Assembly (NCBI GenBank): GCA_013399015.1
Contig: VWZX01006563.1
Location: forward strand, 248,001 to 312,000
DNA: 64,000 nt
Origin: Galbula dea
Taxonomy: Eukaryota; Chordata; Aves; Piciformes; Galbulidae
Reading direction: 5' to 3'
This document shows positions 38,501 through 49,936 of the stretch, in pieces (within the stretch, counting starts at the first letter, position 1; each line of letters begins with the position of its first letter). The notes under the pieces are model-generated. The model ran no database searches. It was given only the letters and a program-made list of their open reading frames with translations, and was not told where the DNA came from. Both the position numbers and the translations under genes were made by a program.

Positions 38501-41500
38501 TCAGTAAAGTTCACATTCCTTTCTAAACTTCAAGGTGTAGGAAAAACTTTTAAGCACTCCCAGAAGCAGCATCTCAGCACACTTAACTTTGAAGGCATGT
38601 AGGAGTTCTCCAAGCAGAACCCACATGGCCAAGGCTTATGCATCCATCCTTCTACTACAGGTGCTGTGCAATACATGGGCTGGCTTTCCTTCCCACAAGT
38701 TCAGGGATGCCCACAGCACTTTCCAGAGCATACTTGTAGCCCTGCTGCTTCCCAAGCCAAACCATGGTCAGGGAGGAACTAAACACTCCAGTGTTCCTTT
38801 CTGGCAAGGAAAGGCTTTTAGAAAACCCAGTGCTCGTCTGAATTACCCTCTGCAATTATTAATGCCAGCATGGTGCTCCTCTCTCTCCCATCACCTTCCT
38901 GCTCTTGCTACAGTCCCCACTGGGGTGTAGCAGATGGCTGATCTCCAGCCCACATGGGGAATGCAGGTGGGGCCAATGTACCTCTGAGGCACTACCACAG
39001 GGCAGGGTTTACTCTCTTACCTTTCCAGTTCCAATCCAGGAGCTCGGTGAGACAGACAAAGGTTTGTGACTCCTCAGACTGCAGAAAATATGAAAAACTG
39101 CAGAAATATCAAAGCTATCTGTGTAACACAGGATGAAGCCTTTGTGCTCTTTAACTGAGCACACTTCTCAGCATGAACAGCAGGAGTTTTGCTCACCTAA
39201 GGGCTAAAGAATTTGGCTTGGAATATAGAAAACTTAAAGTGCCTTATGAAAAACAGACATTTATGAATTTATGCTACAGTGCACAATTAGAGACTTTTCA
39301 TATACTAGCAATTTTTTCTGGGTATTTGGCTGCTGCTTTTCCTTTCATTTTTTGCCCTGGAGCATGGAGACCTATTTTCCGGTGCAGGATAACACAGAAA
39401 TAAGCACCATAATCTCACTGGTCTCTATTTTTTTTCATGAAAACCAGGAGCATATGTGTCACTAGGCTGTTTATTTAGCCCAAATCACCAAGGGACCAGC
39501 AGCAGCACGCCGACTCACCCCCCAGACGGTTTCTCTGGGCACAGTCACACCCCAGCAGACACTTGTCTCCCCTGGGCAGCATTTGATCTCCTCAGTTGAG
39601 TTTCTCTCCATCTCTACTATAACTTAAACCTTGATGCCTGCAGGAATCAAATTTAATCTCAGTATATTTTATGCTCTGCTGATTTATCCAAAGCTGAATA
39701 AAAGCATTGCAGTACTTATATTTCCTATTTTATTTTGGGAACTATATTATTAGTAGCCCCATTCAGGAACTAGATTAACTTGAGTCAAGCAGATTAAAAA
39801 CCCAAGCTACACCTGTGGTATTCAGCTTGCACTTTAATCTTATCCACTAAATTAAAAAAGGTCTGGATAAAAATGAGACAGATTAACCTATCATTTGTCT
39901 CATAGAAGGGTCTTTATGGTAAAATAAGATTCAGTTCTCCTGCAAGTCTGGTAAATTTCTCCTTCTTTGCTGGAAAATACCACCTTTGTACCAAACTATT
40001 CCATTTCAGTGAACAAAACAAAATGGCCCCTTTGAGCTGCATATGCAAAAACCTGGCTTTAATATACATCCAAATGAAAGGAAAACACTATATTTCTTAT
40101 GTTTGATTGATATGACAAGAAAAATTTAAGTGCTTTCTCTTTTTCCTTAATTTTTATTCTATAACTTATAGCTTTATTATTTCATAGTCCTTTTTTAATG
40201 AGATCTCTATTTCTTTTTATAGTCACACTGGTATTATGTGAGTTAGCTTTCTGGTTTTAATATAAAGTAAAATTGAGTAAAGGATGAAAATAATAAATAT
40301 ATATATGGATGGGTTTAGTATAAGGTGTATTTGTATATATACATATATGAGATGATCAGCCAGTAAATATTTTAGTTTGCTCTATATAAGGTAGAATATA
40401 TGTAGATGAGCTCAGACAGATTGAACAATAAAATGACCATGGCAAAATGGGTTTTAAGTCAGGAAACAGAACAGTAAAGCAATTTCCTGAGTTATTTAAA
40501 TGCTTTCATTGGAGAAATGTCATTACATACTTGAATTACACTGGAATATAATTATATAAACACCACAAATAACAATGTTTTACCAAGAAAAACAGAAGTT
40601 AAGAGAGGGGAATTATTTCCTGCCATATTTTTTCATTTTAGAGTCAGGTTGTAGTTGCTATAAGAAATGAATCAAAAGAAAGGTTCTAAATTTAATTTTA
40701 GAAGTCCATGTCCTTTACACTTATGCACATACTTAAAGTATCTGATATGTGAATAGCTCCATATATTTAGTCCCCTGCAGGTTTAAGATGCAGCCCTTAC
40801 TCAAAAAGCCCTCCCTCTGAACTGTTTTGGTGACCTTAATCAGGATTTTAGCTTCAAAATTTAGCATCACCGAGGTTGCTTATGAAGAGACTGTTTATGA
40901 GCAATTAATTATATTTTTTTTCATAGGCAAGATCAGAGGATTTTTTCTTCTCATGTGTTGTTCTTAATTTCCGAATTATTTGTATTACAAATTAATCACA
41001 AACATCTACCTAGCATATCTAGCTGAAATGAAAGATTGCAGAACAATATTATCCAAAAACAGAGACTAAATGAACGATCTCAGAAGTTGTCTTTATGTAA
41101 GGACTTAGAAGTCATGTGAATTTTAATAGCCTGAGAGTGGTCAGATGAGATAATAACTGTGAAGTATGTATTACAGAATGTTTGTTATCACTTACTAATT
41201 TTAATATCAAAGTTGTTGTAATTAAGCACAGACTTGCATAAATTCATCTAACATCACTGATTTTATAGATTCCCACAAAAATACCTATGGGTACGACCTG
41301 ACCCTTATCCAGGCCCAAAATATTCTTTAACATTTGAAAGGCAGCTGTGTCTCTTCTCACTTTCTGTTTTATCAGCCCAGGCAACCCTGATTCAAACCAG
41401 GTGCACACATTATGGGTGAAGTTCACTTTCTTACTTGTAGTGACAGTATATTTCTAGAAGGACTTTTAGCTGTATTCGATCACATTGTGAACTAAAAAGG

Positions 41501-41939
41501 ATGCTTGTATGGAGATAATTTCAGTTTAAATACATATTCTTCTTCATTAGTTGTTCCATAAAACTGTATGTTATGACCAAACAGCTCACCTTCTCAAACA
41601 ATTCTTGTCTTAAACTTAGCTCTTGGGCAAGATTAATTGTAAGTGAATGACACAGAACCTTCTCCCTAGATGAATATGGCACCAAGCTGAAACAGATCCA
41701 CTCTCCCTCCTTCCATAGTCCTTACTGATAACATTTATATTCTGGAATCATCTAGGGAATGAGTTAAAGACAAGAAAGACTAAATCACAGTGGACCTTTT
41801 TTAACTCCAGCCTGTTACAAGTTCCCACATAAATCAGTCATTTAGGCTTTTTTCCAGATGCAGTAAACTCTTTCCCACAGTGTTCAGCTGAACCTGTAAC
41901 TGGTCAGGAGCTTTATAAACAGATGTTCTAGCCCTCCAC
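35573..41939. other. Long unique non-coding stretch
   Basis: No gene or repeat recognised. It is locally GC-richer at 38600-39060 and 39490-39590, where several medium open frames overlap on both strands without family motifs. TA-rich low complexity occurs near 40297-40348. The 107-codon open frame at 36986-37309 (plus) has no recognisable domain. Confidence 0.55.
40297..40348. repeat. TA-rich low-complexity tract
   Basis: Alternating (AT)5 at 40297-40306 and TATATATACATATAT at 40334-40348. Ordinary dinucleotide low complexity. Confidence 0.75.
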
Positions 41940-41990
41940 CATTCCTCAGTTTCCCCATTTGCAAAAGGAGATAATAATAACACCCACCTA
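41940..41990 (+). mobile_element. MIR (or L2) SINE relic, 3' portion
   Basis: The segment contains CCTCAGTTTCCCCATTTG followed by GAGATAATAATAACACCCAC. From memory this matches the conserved 3' part of mammalian/amniote MIR (CCTCAGTTTCC, ATCTGTAAAATGGGGATAATAATA, CACCTACCT) with only a handful of changes. MIR and L2 share 3' sequence, so an L2 assignment is possible. The tRNA-like head is not recognisable upstream. A much younger CR1 begins ten bases downstream. Confidence 0.75.
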
Positions 41991-41999
41991 TTTTAAAGA

Positions 42000-42534
42000 A
42001 ATAGAATGGCCCAGGTTGGAAGGGACCTTAAAGATCGTCTAGTTCCAACCCCCCTGCCATGTGCAGGGGCACCACACACAGTGTGTCAGCCACTCCACTC
42101 AGTTTAGTGTCATCAGCAAACTTGCTGACAGTGCACTCTGTGGCCTCATCCAGGTCATTAATGAATAGATTGAAAAGTACGGGTCCCAGTACCAACCCCT
42201 GAAGGACTCCACTAGACACAGGCCTCCAACTAGACTCCATCCCATTGACCACAACTCCCTGACTTCTGTCCTTCAACCAGTTCACAATCCATCTCACTAC
42301 CCAATCAGCCAGACCACACTTGCTCAGTTTAGTTTCAAGGATGCTGTGGGAGACAGCGTCACATGCTTTACTGAAATCACAATAAACCACATCCACTGCT
42401 CTACCATCATCTATCCACCTGCTTATGTCCTCATCAAAGGCTATCAGGTTGGTTAAACATGACTTCCCCTTGGTAAACCCATGCTGATTGCTCCCAATGA
42501 TGCCCTTATCCTTGATATGCCTAGAGACAGAGTC
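42000..42534 (-). mobile_element. CR1 LINE copy, RT core joined directly to 3' tail
   Basis: Minus-sense order is an RT core (42534 to about 42088) and then the terminal CR1 tail: CTGCACATGGCAGGGGGG, TTGGAACTAGACGATCTTTA, CCCTTCCAACC, ending in ATTCTATT at 42000-42007. A normal CR1 has roughly 250 more ORF2 residues and a 3' UTR between these parts, so this copy has a large internal deletion near 42075-42090. It is truncated at 42534, next to an ambiguous base. Confidence 0.93.
42028..42534 (-). pseudogene. CR1 reverse-transcriptase domain fragment, open frame
   Basis: The frame is open from the N at 42535 down to 42028. RT landmarks in order: NQHGFTKGKSCLTNL; motif A as VVYCDFSKACDAVSH (catalytic Asp in CDF); WRPVSSGV followed by motif B, degraded from PQGS to LQGL; VLGPVLFNLFINDLDE; and motif C as FADDTK with both Asp present. 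After GVADT the reading continues through the deletion into the 3' UTR tail and stops after ELDDL. The fragment lacks the endonuclease, the early RT motifs and the thumb, so it cannot be active. The open frame suggests a fairly recent insertion or chance survival. Confidence 0.9.
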
Positions 42535-42535
42535 N
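42535..42535. other. Ambiguous base (N)
   Basis: Single N in the assembly exactly at the upstream edge of the CR1 copy. It probably reflects a polymorphism or consensus conflict in repeat reads. Confidence 0.99.
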
Positions 42536-43270
42536 GATGTTGGAATGCTCTGATCTTGTAGGCTACTATTATCCCTGAAGGATGGAAGAACTGTTGTCTA
42601 AGAAAAATAAACCAAGTACAAGGGGAAGTGAGGTGAAGTATACCACCATTTTGGGACAAAAAAAAAAAAAAGGCAATAATATTCTTTCCCAAGTAATGGC
42701 ATATAGTCTTAGCCATCAATAGAAAGAGCTTTTCCTTCATAGTATATTTATTGATATCTCAGAATGAAAGCTATGCATATACAGCAGGGAACAGAAAAAT
42801 CTGATGATTTTCCATTATGAAGAGAATCTTTATGTACTATTGTTTCAGATTAAGATTGTGCCTGTCTAAAAAATACTGCCTGTCCTAAAATAAGCTAGTC
42901 TACTTGATCAATACATGTTAAACCAGCTCAAGATAGAATTTTTGGAAACTCAAAATGTAGATTTTGGAGATAATTTGTTTAGCGCCAACAACATACTTGT
43001 TGCTGTAACATGTCCCAGGTACAATCTGACTTATGTAAGAGATGATGTGCCCACAGAGGGTCCTTGCACACACACTGAAAAGACTCTTCACTTTAACAGC
43101 TATGCCAGAGGAGAACCTAAATAATACAGGAAGACTAGGAAGAAAGAACTTACACATATAATGTACATTTTTATTACTTCTGTACCTTGTGTCAAACAAA
43201 CCCAGTAGAATATTCCAGGCACAGCAGATAAAATTGAAAGAAGCCATGAGTACAAAGAAATAAAAGTAAT

Positions 43271-43330
43271 TTTGTGCTTGAGGATACTGGAGAATGGAGA
43301 TTTGTGTTTGAGGATACTGGAGAATGGAGA
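43271..43330. repeat. 30-bp tandem duplication
   Basis: Two adjacent 30-bp units, 43271-43300 and 43301-43330, each containing GAGGATACTGGAGAATGGAG and differing at one base (TTTGTGCTTG versus TTTGTGTTTG). The unit length is divisible by three and preserves the surrounding open frame on the minus strand. Confidence 0.95.
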
Positions 43331-43618
43331 TTTGGATAAAAAAGAGAAATACTACTTCTTTCAGAACAGTCTGTTTAAGTAATACAACATGTTTCCATAG
43401 TAATAAGATTGGAAAGTACACAATTCTTTGTGTCGGGATTGTCTTCAGTAAATGGCAGTGCAACAGTACAGAATTTTATTATTTCAATTGGTTAATGATA
43501 GTGGTTTTCATTTCTAATTCTTATATGGCCTTGATTTAGTGCAGTCTGTCCATTAGTTCTTCAGAAGTTTTTATGTTAGCCACATTGAGGTAACTGCAAG
43601 TGGAACCACATAACAATA

Positions 43619-43642
43619 GGGGGGGGGGAAGGGGCAGAGGGG
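43619..43642 (+). repeat. G-run, potential G-quadruplex
   Basis: Ten consecutive G, then AA, GGGG, CAGA and GGGG. This satisfies the usual four-run G3+ pattern with short loops (the G10 run can supply two runs). Confidence 0.7.
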
Positions 43643-44230
43643 AAGCCACATAGATAGGAAAAAACGTGGTGTTAAATCAAATCAGATTCAGAGGGTTAAG
43701 GATGAGTCTCCTCAGAGAAAATGTTCAACTTACATAGGCCAGAGGGACTCATGTTCTTGAGCATTGCAGAGTTTATTATAGTAGACCATATTCACAATTC
43801 AAGCTTTTGGTCAAATTGAAATTAAGGCTTCCTGAGAATCTTCTGCAGGAGGAAAGGAGAAGACAGCTAAAGTCACCCTAGTAGTGTGTCTGCATGTGGC
43901 TCCATGAGTATATTTCAATCACTCAGAGAAAAGTCTCTCTAGTCTGCTATTCTTATATATTCACTTCCACCTACCACCAAGGAATGAACTAGGTTTATTT
44001 ATTTGTTTAGACTAACATTATTCAGGACTATAACATAATCTCTCTTCTCTAAGGGAATAAGCTCAAGGCTAACAGTGTCTTGTATTTCAGACAAAACAAA
44101 TGACCCCATATTTGGCTTGCCATCAAACTGAGATGGATATTTTTCCCCTTAAAAAAATCCAACTTTTTTTTTCTTCTTGCTTTCTTTAGTTCATAGAATG
44201 ATACATGAGAAAGCTAATTAAATGAGACCC

Positions 44231-44269
44231 TAAATAAATAAATAAATAGCATAAAATAAATAAATAAAT
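44231..44269. repeat. (AAAT)n microsatellite, interrupted
   Basis: TAAA-type tetranucleotide units on either side of a short interruption (GCA). Ordinary microsatellite. Confidence 0.9.
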
Positions 44270-44489
44270 GTTAACAGATTTTGATGACCAGAGATACAGT
44301 CAGATTATCAAAAAAAAAAAAAAGGCAGACACATTGTATAGTGAGTTAATGTGCTGGCAGATCTGCAGAATACCCATTTCAGGCAGAGAACCTAAGAAGA
44401 ATCTTTTTGCAAGTTCCTACACTACATCTACTTTCATCTTCTTTGTAAACTTCCTCCTCTAAGCTACATTCAGGAATTGCAGAAAGATA

Positions 44490-44665
44490 GCATACGGTCT
44501 CATGCAAAAAATGCCTATGCACTTCAGAGAAGGCCTGAAGGCCAGTCTTATCAGTAAAGATTGAGGTCAAAAAAGCCCTGAGTATCTTGGACTTTACCAT
44601 GTCCTTCACCAGATCTCTTGCCCCATTCAGCAGCAGGTCCACATTTGCCTCAAGCATTTAGCCTC
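44490..44665 (-). mobile_element. CR1 RT-region fragment (ancient)
   Basis: On the minus strand the sequence encodes LLLNGARDLVKDMVKSKILR, then AFLTSIFTDKTGLQ. I recognise this as the segment before the RT core of CR1 ORF2 (LLNG.RDLVT.D.EKAEVLNAFFASVFT.KT in typical copies). Resemblance fades below about 44520. It is an isolated scrap with no 3' tail, so it was inactivated and eroded long ago or excised from a larger copy. Confidence 0.8.
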
Positions 44666-45612
44666 ACTCCCCCCATCTATATCCATAAAACAGGATGCAT
44701 GTTTACAGCTTGGGAGTTCTGCCTTCATCAGCAGTTTAAACTATCTCAACGAACTATGAGCTACATGAGGCATCCAGCCTGTTGCCTCTGCTTTTCAGGC
44801 ACTTGCTCCAGCTGAGGAGAGTGTGAAGGGTTAGCATTCTCTGCATCACTGCATCTAAATCTGCCAGAGCTAATCTGTCAGACCTCTGACTTATATTTAT
44901 AAAATGCCTACCTGGTGAGTACCCTCCAATATATAGAAGTTTCTCTCCAAAGGACAAAGGGTGGAATTGTTGTACCAAAGAAGTGCAAAATATATGCTTA
45001 CTGGACTAGAACTAACTGGTAACAGAAAGTAACCAACAAGTAGGAGTTTCTTCTCTTTTTCCCCCTAATACAGTTTTCTCCCTGCTCTTTCACCATTCAC
45101 TGTGCAAACATGGAGTAAATTTAAATTTTTTATCCAGTTCCTGAGAAGGTTTCAATATTACAGGACATACTGTGTGCATGGCAGTGACACATTGTCACTC
45201 ACCACGACACTTAAGATGTGGAATGTTATCAAATGACAGTAACACATCACAAAGAAGATATGTGACATGACAGTCACTTCAATGAGAGGTATGCAGATCA
45301 CTTCAAAAATTTGCAGTCTTTCCTTTCTTGCTCTCAGTTCCTCCTCACTTTGAACAAATACTTGTGCCAAAGGTAAATGCTTTAAAAGTACTGCTTGGAA
45401 TATCTAATTACACAGTGACCTCTCAGGATAATTTATCTGGCTTAATTTTTTAGCACTATTATAAGAACTGTCCAGAGAACACTACCATCATCTACAGAGA
45501 TACTGCCAGACTCAGAAATAACTACTCAGAGGATAGAATACACACTTGTGCACAGCTCATCCTGCTGGAATAGATACAGAAAAAAGCAGGAATTATAAAT
45601 TAAGTGTTCCCT

Positions 45613-45668
45613 CACCTTTCCAGGGATGGAGGTGAGGCTGACCAGTCTAGAGATACCCGACTCCTATG
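45613..45668 (-). mobile_element. Short CR1 RT fragment
   Basis: Minus-sense DNA matches the CR1 segment encoding the NYRPVSLTS / PGKVMEQ region; the visible residues are RLVSLTSIPGKV. The order relative to the fragment at 44490-44665 is the reverse of that in an intact ORF2, so the two are separate insertions or a rearranged one. Confidence 0.65.
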
Positions 45669-48600
45669 TGCAGGAGACTTCAGAAAAATAGAACATAGAC
45701 TATAATTTTCCACCACAGTCTGCAGTCACTGAGAACGCATGTCACCACAGGCTCCCATGTCTTCACACAGATGTCTTCTCCTTCCAAGCACAAGAAAGGT
45801 GTTGCAGAATGTGAAGGCCCTTTTCCTGCAGGGAAGAGGGCATGAAGATCATCATTGGTAAGGGAAAAAGAGTGGCTGAAAAAGGTGAAAGCTTTGCTTG
45901 GCATATTCAAATACCAGCTTAAAGTCTGGGAGTTTAAACACCGTGTTAGTAGGAACCTCACTGATATAAAATTCCTTCCTGTGGTTAGAGCAAGCAAGAT
46001 GCCTATCATAAACAAATGATACTCAAAATTATTTCTCCAGCTTTAATGCAAAAACCTAGAGTTAGTGAGGGGAGTACCTTCCACAAGCCACTGATTGCAG
46101 TTTTTTCAAATCAATTTTCAAAGAAGGATTATTATCTAGTTTTTTTATTAGAAGAAATAATAATGTGGAGGAATGAGTGTACAGTAGCAGAATTGAAATA
46201 ATTAAGAGCAAATACAACCATTTGCATCTCCCATATACTGATACTTGATTAGAGGCTGACAAAAAGTGAAAAAAAAAGAATCTCTCTTCAATAAGCTTGG
46301 ATAGTGAAAGCTAAATAAACAGTGCGAATAATGACAAATACACAAGATTAATTTTTTTTTTGATCTCTAAATCCCATAAGATGTTATTAGAAACAAAAGT
46401 GAAACAATGAAGCCTGAAATAAATGCAACTTGGTTTCCTGTGTGTTTGTATCTCATGATTTAAGCTCTGACTTGAGCTTTTCCTCTGGTATGGGAATTTA
46501 TAACCTCTCCCACAAAACATGAGCTTTCTCTGCCCTCTTTCATTCAGTCAAAATACTTATGGGGTCTTATTTTTACAGTACTCCAGAGAACTCAATAATC
46601 TTTGATACTTCCACCCTTCTGTCAAATTCGATCGACACTGGCCAACAGGCTCAAAAAGTTATTAGAGAAGACATTCAGACTGTCACACACAGACCAGACA
46701 CCAAAATATTTCTAAAGAACATAAAGTTAAAAATATTTTTACAAAAATGTTTCATTTCATGCTCAGAGAAATATGTGATACCTGGATCCTCATAATAAGA
46801 AAATCCTAACAAACAAGTCAGATTGCTGCTTAAGACCAAAGAATTTCAGAGGAAAGAATAATAATACAAGACTTCCTAGCAGCTCAAGTTTTGGCAAACA
46901 CTGACCCTTGCAAATCTTTACAAAATAATTCCAAATGCAACTCATGCTAATGAAAATCAGCTTCTCACTAAAATAAATGGGAAGTGAAGGTAACAAGCAG
47001 AGGTTCACCAGATCAAGTAAGGACTACAGGGCTCAGCCCAGCAGTATCTAAACTGATCGCCGCTTTCAAGACACTGGTAATCTGTCTGATTCACTAACTT
47101 ATTTTTTTCCACCTATTCAGGTCAGATACAATAACATGTAATTTTGGATTAAACGTAAAAGTGCCCATAAGCTGCCCTATTTTTGTTTATCCCTCTACAC
47201 TTTTTACATTAAAACAACCTGGCTGTACCCAGAGTTTACCTTTTGCTAAATAAAGCACTTGAAGTAAGATTTTTGTAATGAATGTCATGTTTTCTAATGC
47301 ACAGGTTAAGTCTCTTATTAGAAAAAATAGATTACCATGATATTTAAAGACACAATGATTACTTTTGTGACAGAGGCAATGTCTTTCTATGTATTCACTG
47401 ATGGGGACAAAAAAAAATAAAAATCACAAATGAAAAGATTAACCTGAATGCTGAGGACGCATTTAACATAAGCTTACCTCAGGCTTATCATTACCTGTAT
47501 GGCATTGCTGACCTTGAAAAGCTTTTAGGTTCACTATGAAGGTGGTCTAGATCTAGGACACACAACTCAAAAAAAGGCAGTGCCATCCAGGCTGTGTTCA
47601 TCACTTTGTGACTTAATAATTATCACATGTTTTTGCCTTAAAATGACATTTCTGGTTCTACTCTCAATAATTAATTTATTCAGTAGCCTTAATAAGAACA
47701 AATAAACAGAACATTTATATGACTATCAGGAGTACTTCTATGACAAGAATGGCTGAGATAAAAATATCCCAGTACCTGACCTCTTACGGCACAGAAAGTC
47801 AAAGATGGAAGGTTACCTTGCAGTACCCATTTTTGAAGAGAAGTTAGTCCAGCAGAAACTGTAAAAGGAGGTGAGTGGAATAGTATCACGAGGGAGAGCT
47901 TGAGACTCCCATCCTGAGCAGGGGTGGACAGATTTTTCAGCACAGGGCACATTTTCACCCAATGCCACAGTGCCAAATCTATGGAGTGCAGGAGCTGGTC
48001 ATTTGACAAATCAACAGCTGCCTGTGCCTTCTGAGAGGGGAGTTTCCATGCTTCTGAAAAATGCTATTGCTGACTTCTGGCTGAATCTTCTGGGTATGGG
48101 TCAAGGTCTCACTTTTCAGTAAGCTGCCTAAGTGAGCACTAGAGCATTTTTAACAGCAGAATGAACATATTTTATAAGTCTCTTTAATATCACAGGGTCA
48201 GAAATCTGTTGGTTTTGATTATTTTGTGGGTTAAAAGTGGTTTCAGTGCTATGACAGTGGGTACCACTAAAAATCAGTGAACAAAATTCTTACTGTAACA
48301 TCTGTACAATTTTGTGTGCTTAACTCAGGATTAGGCTCTGCTTGCATTGAATCACTTGAGTGCACAGTGCCTTTATGGCTTGCACCTCTGAAAACCTACC
48401 TTTTAGAGGACAAAACCATTAGCAAGATAAATAGAAAATGAAAAATAATATAATAAACATAGATTGCATAGAATGACATAATTTTAGTCAAATAAATAAG
48501 CAAACTCAGCAAATTCAGGCATAACTTGTCAGTAGCTAACACTTCTCTGTGATCTTCACGGTTCATTTTTCTTGTACAACAACAATCACAGGACATCTAA

Positions 48601-49330
48601 TTTTTTTTATTTAAAGGTCATTATTCATGTGCCTTCATTTTTAACATGTTGCTTGAATTTATATTACTCTGGTTAAAATGGATGGGTATGCTTCCAAAAG
48701 ACCTTCAAAATTTACACTTTGTCTTCTAAAACTCTCCATTTAGCTGTGTCCACAACTGTTTGGGATGGCTGAGACCAGAGGCTGCAGTTAATTCTGCAAT
48801 TCAAATAGTGAAAAGCAGAAATGTTTGATAATTCTTTCTCCAATCTCACTATGACAAGACAACTGAAACATATTCTCCCTGGAGATGTAGGAGGGAAATA
48901 TTATCACATTAAAAAAAAATTATATTAGTCTTTAAGCTGTGAAATATACAACAAAAAAAGTTAGTGAGCTAAGTGACAGAAAAGGCAAAAATGGCAGCAT
49001 ATATGGCACTCTTTTAGGGTACTTTTATCATGGAGCTGCCTGAGATATACTCTTCTCAGCAGCTTGCAGTTACCCTCAGTTCATGCTGGTCAGGTCTTTT
49101 ACCAAGAGAGTTTTTCTTTCAGTATTTATGTAGTGCAGCAGGCAACTGTTTACCTCAGAGGCATAAAAGTAAATCCGGATGTGTTTGATCCATAGTGCCA
49201 CAGTGGCTCTGTTGCCTATGGAAACAAAGGCTCCTTTTCAGGGAGTTCACACAACAGGCCTGCAATGCTGGAGAGAGCTATCAATTGCAGCCACTGTATT
49301 ATGTGTAGGAATTTTGCTGAGATATGTATA

Positions 49331-49346
49331 CACACACACATATACA
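49331..49346. repeat. Short (CA)n run
   Basis: Five CA units followed by TATACA; a minor dinucleotide tract. Confidence 0.6.
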
Positions 49347-49794
49347 CAAGTACATATATAACAAAATATTGTCTCTGTAATATTCCAATATTATCAAATG
49401 AGACAGTTCTTGTGTCTTGTATTAATTACATGTTTTTTAAACAATATAATCCCCTTTTAAACAAATTGATAGTTGAAATTTAATAAATGTTCAACCTATA
49501 ACCATCTGTTTTGTTCCTCCACCTTTCACGATCCTGGTTGTTAAATGCTTTGTGGACAACAGCCTGACAAATCTCTTTCGTACTTATTCACAAATTTGGC
49601 TTTTGAAGATGACCCTGAGCATGAGTTTTAAGATGTTGTAGAGAATGGATAACATACTAGAAACACCCTTGTTAGAAGTTTCCTTTGAAAAATCACTTAT
49701 TTGTGAATATGTTGTAACTCCCTAAATGCCATTCATGTGTAGACCCCTGTACATTTTGCAGATAATTGATCAAGGATGACACATTTCAACAGAT

Positions 49795-49936
49795 CAGAGA
49801 ATGACAGAATGTCAGGGGTTGGAAGGGACATCGAAAGATCATCTGGTCCAACCCCCCTGCCAGAGAAGGATTCTTCCCTAACCAGGAATTGAACCAAGGC
49901 CCCGATTGTGAAAGCGCCAAATCCTAACCACTAGAG
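49795..49936 (-). mobile_element. Chimeric SINE copy B: tRNA-Glu-like head, CR1-like tail
   Basis: Reverse orientation copy of the element at 28871-29015. On the minus strand it reads TCTAGTGGTTAGGATTTGG, an anticodon loop CTTTCAC giving anticodon TTC, the B box GGTTCAATTCC (49885-49895) and TTAGGGAA. It then has the linker GAATCCTTCTCTGGCAGG, TTGGACCAGATGATCTTT, CCCTTCCAACCCCTGACATT and terminal octamers ATTCTGTC/ATTCTCTG (49795-49810). The head-to-tail junction is the same as in copy A and the TTCCAACCCCTGACATTCTGT tail stretch is shared. The 5' acceptor strand is again not recognisable and the A box is degraded to TCTAGTGG. Confidence 0.9.
49885..49895 (-). promoter_or_regulatory. Pol III B box of SINE copy B
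   Basis: GGTTCAATTCC on the minus strand, identical to the B box of copy A. The A box upstream is only partly preserved, so this copy is probably not transcribed from its own promoter. Confidence 0.7.

Larger units (their letters stand above)
42536..44489. other. Non-coding interval with simple repeats
   Basis: No gene recognised. It contains a 30-bp tandem duplication (43271-43330), a G-run (43619-43642) and an AAAT microsatellite (44231-44269), listed separately. The long minus-strand open stretch 42918-43463 begins at TTG, not ATG, is hydrophobic and low in family resemblance, and includes the tandem duplication. Confidence 0.55.
44666..49794. other. Non-coding interval with one CR1 scrap
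   Basis: Apart from the short CR1 piece at 45613-45668 and a few (CA) units at 49331-49340, no gene or repeat is recognised. The minus-strand open frame at 45680-46015 and others here lack family motifs. Confidence 0.55.
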
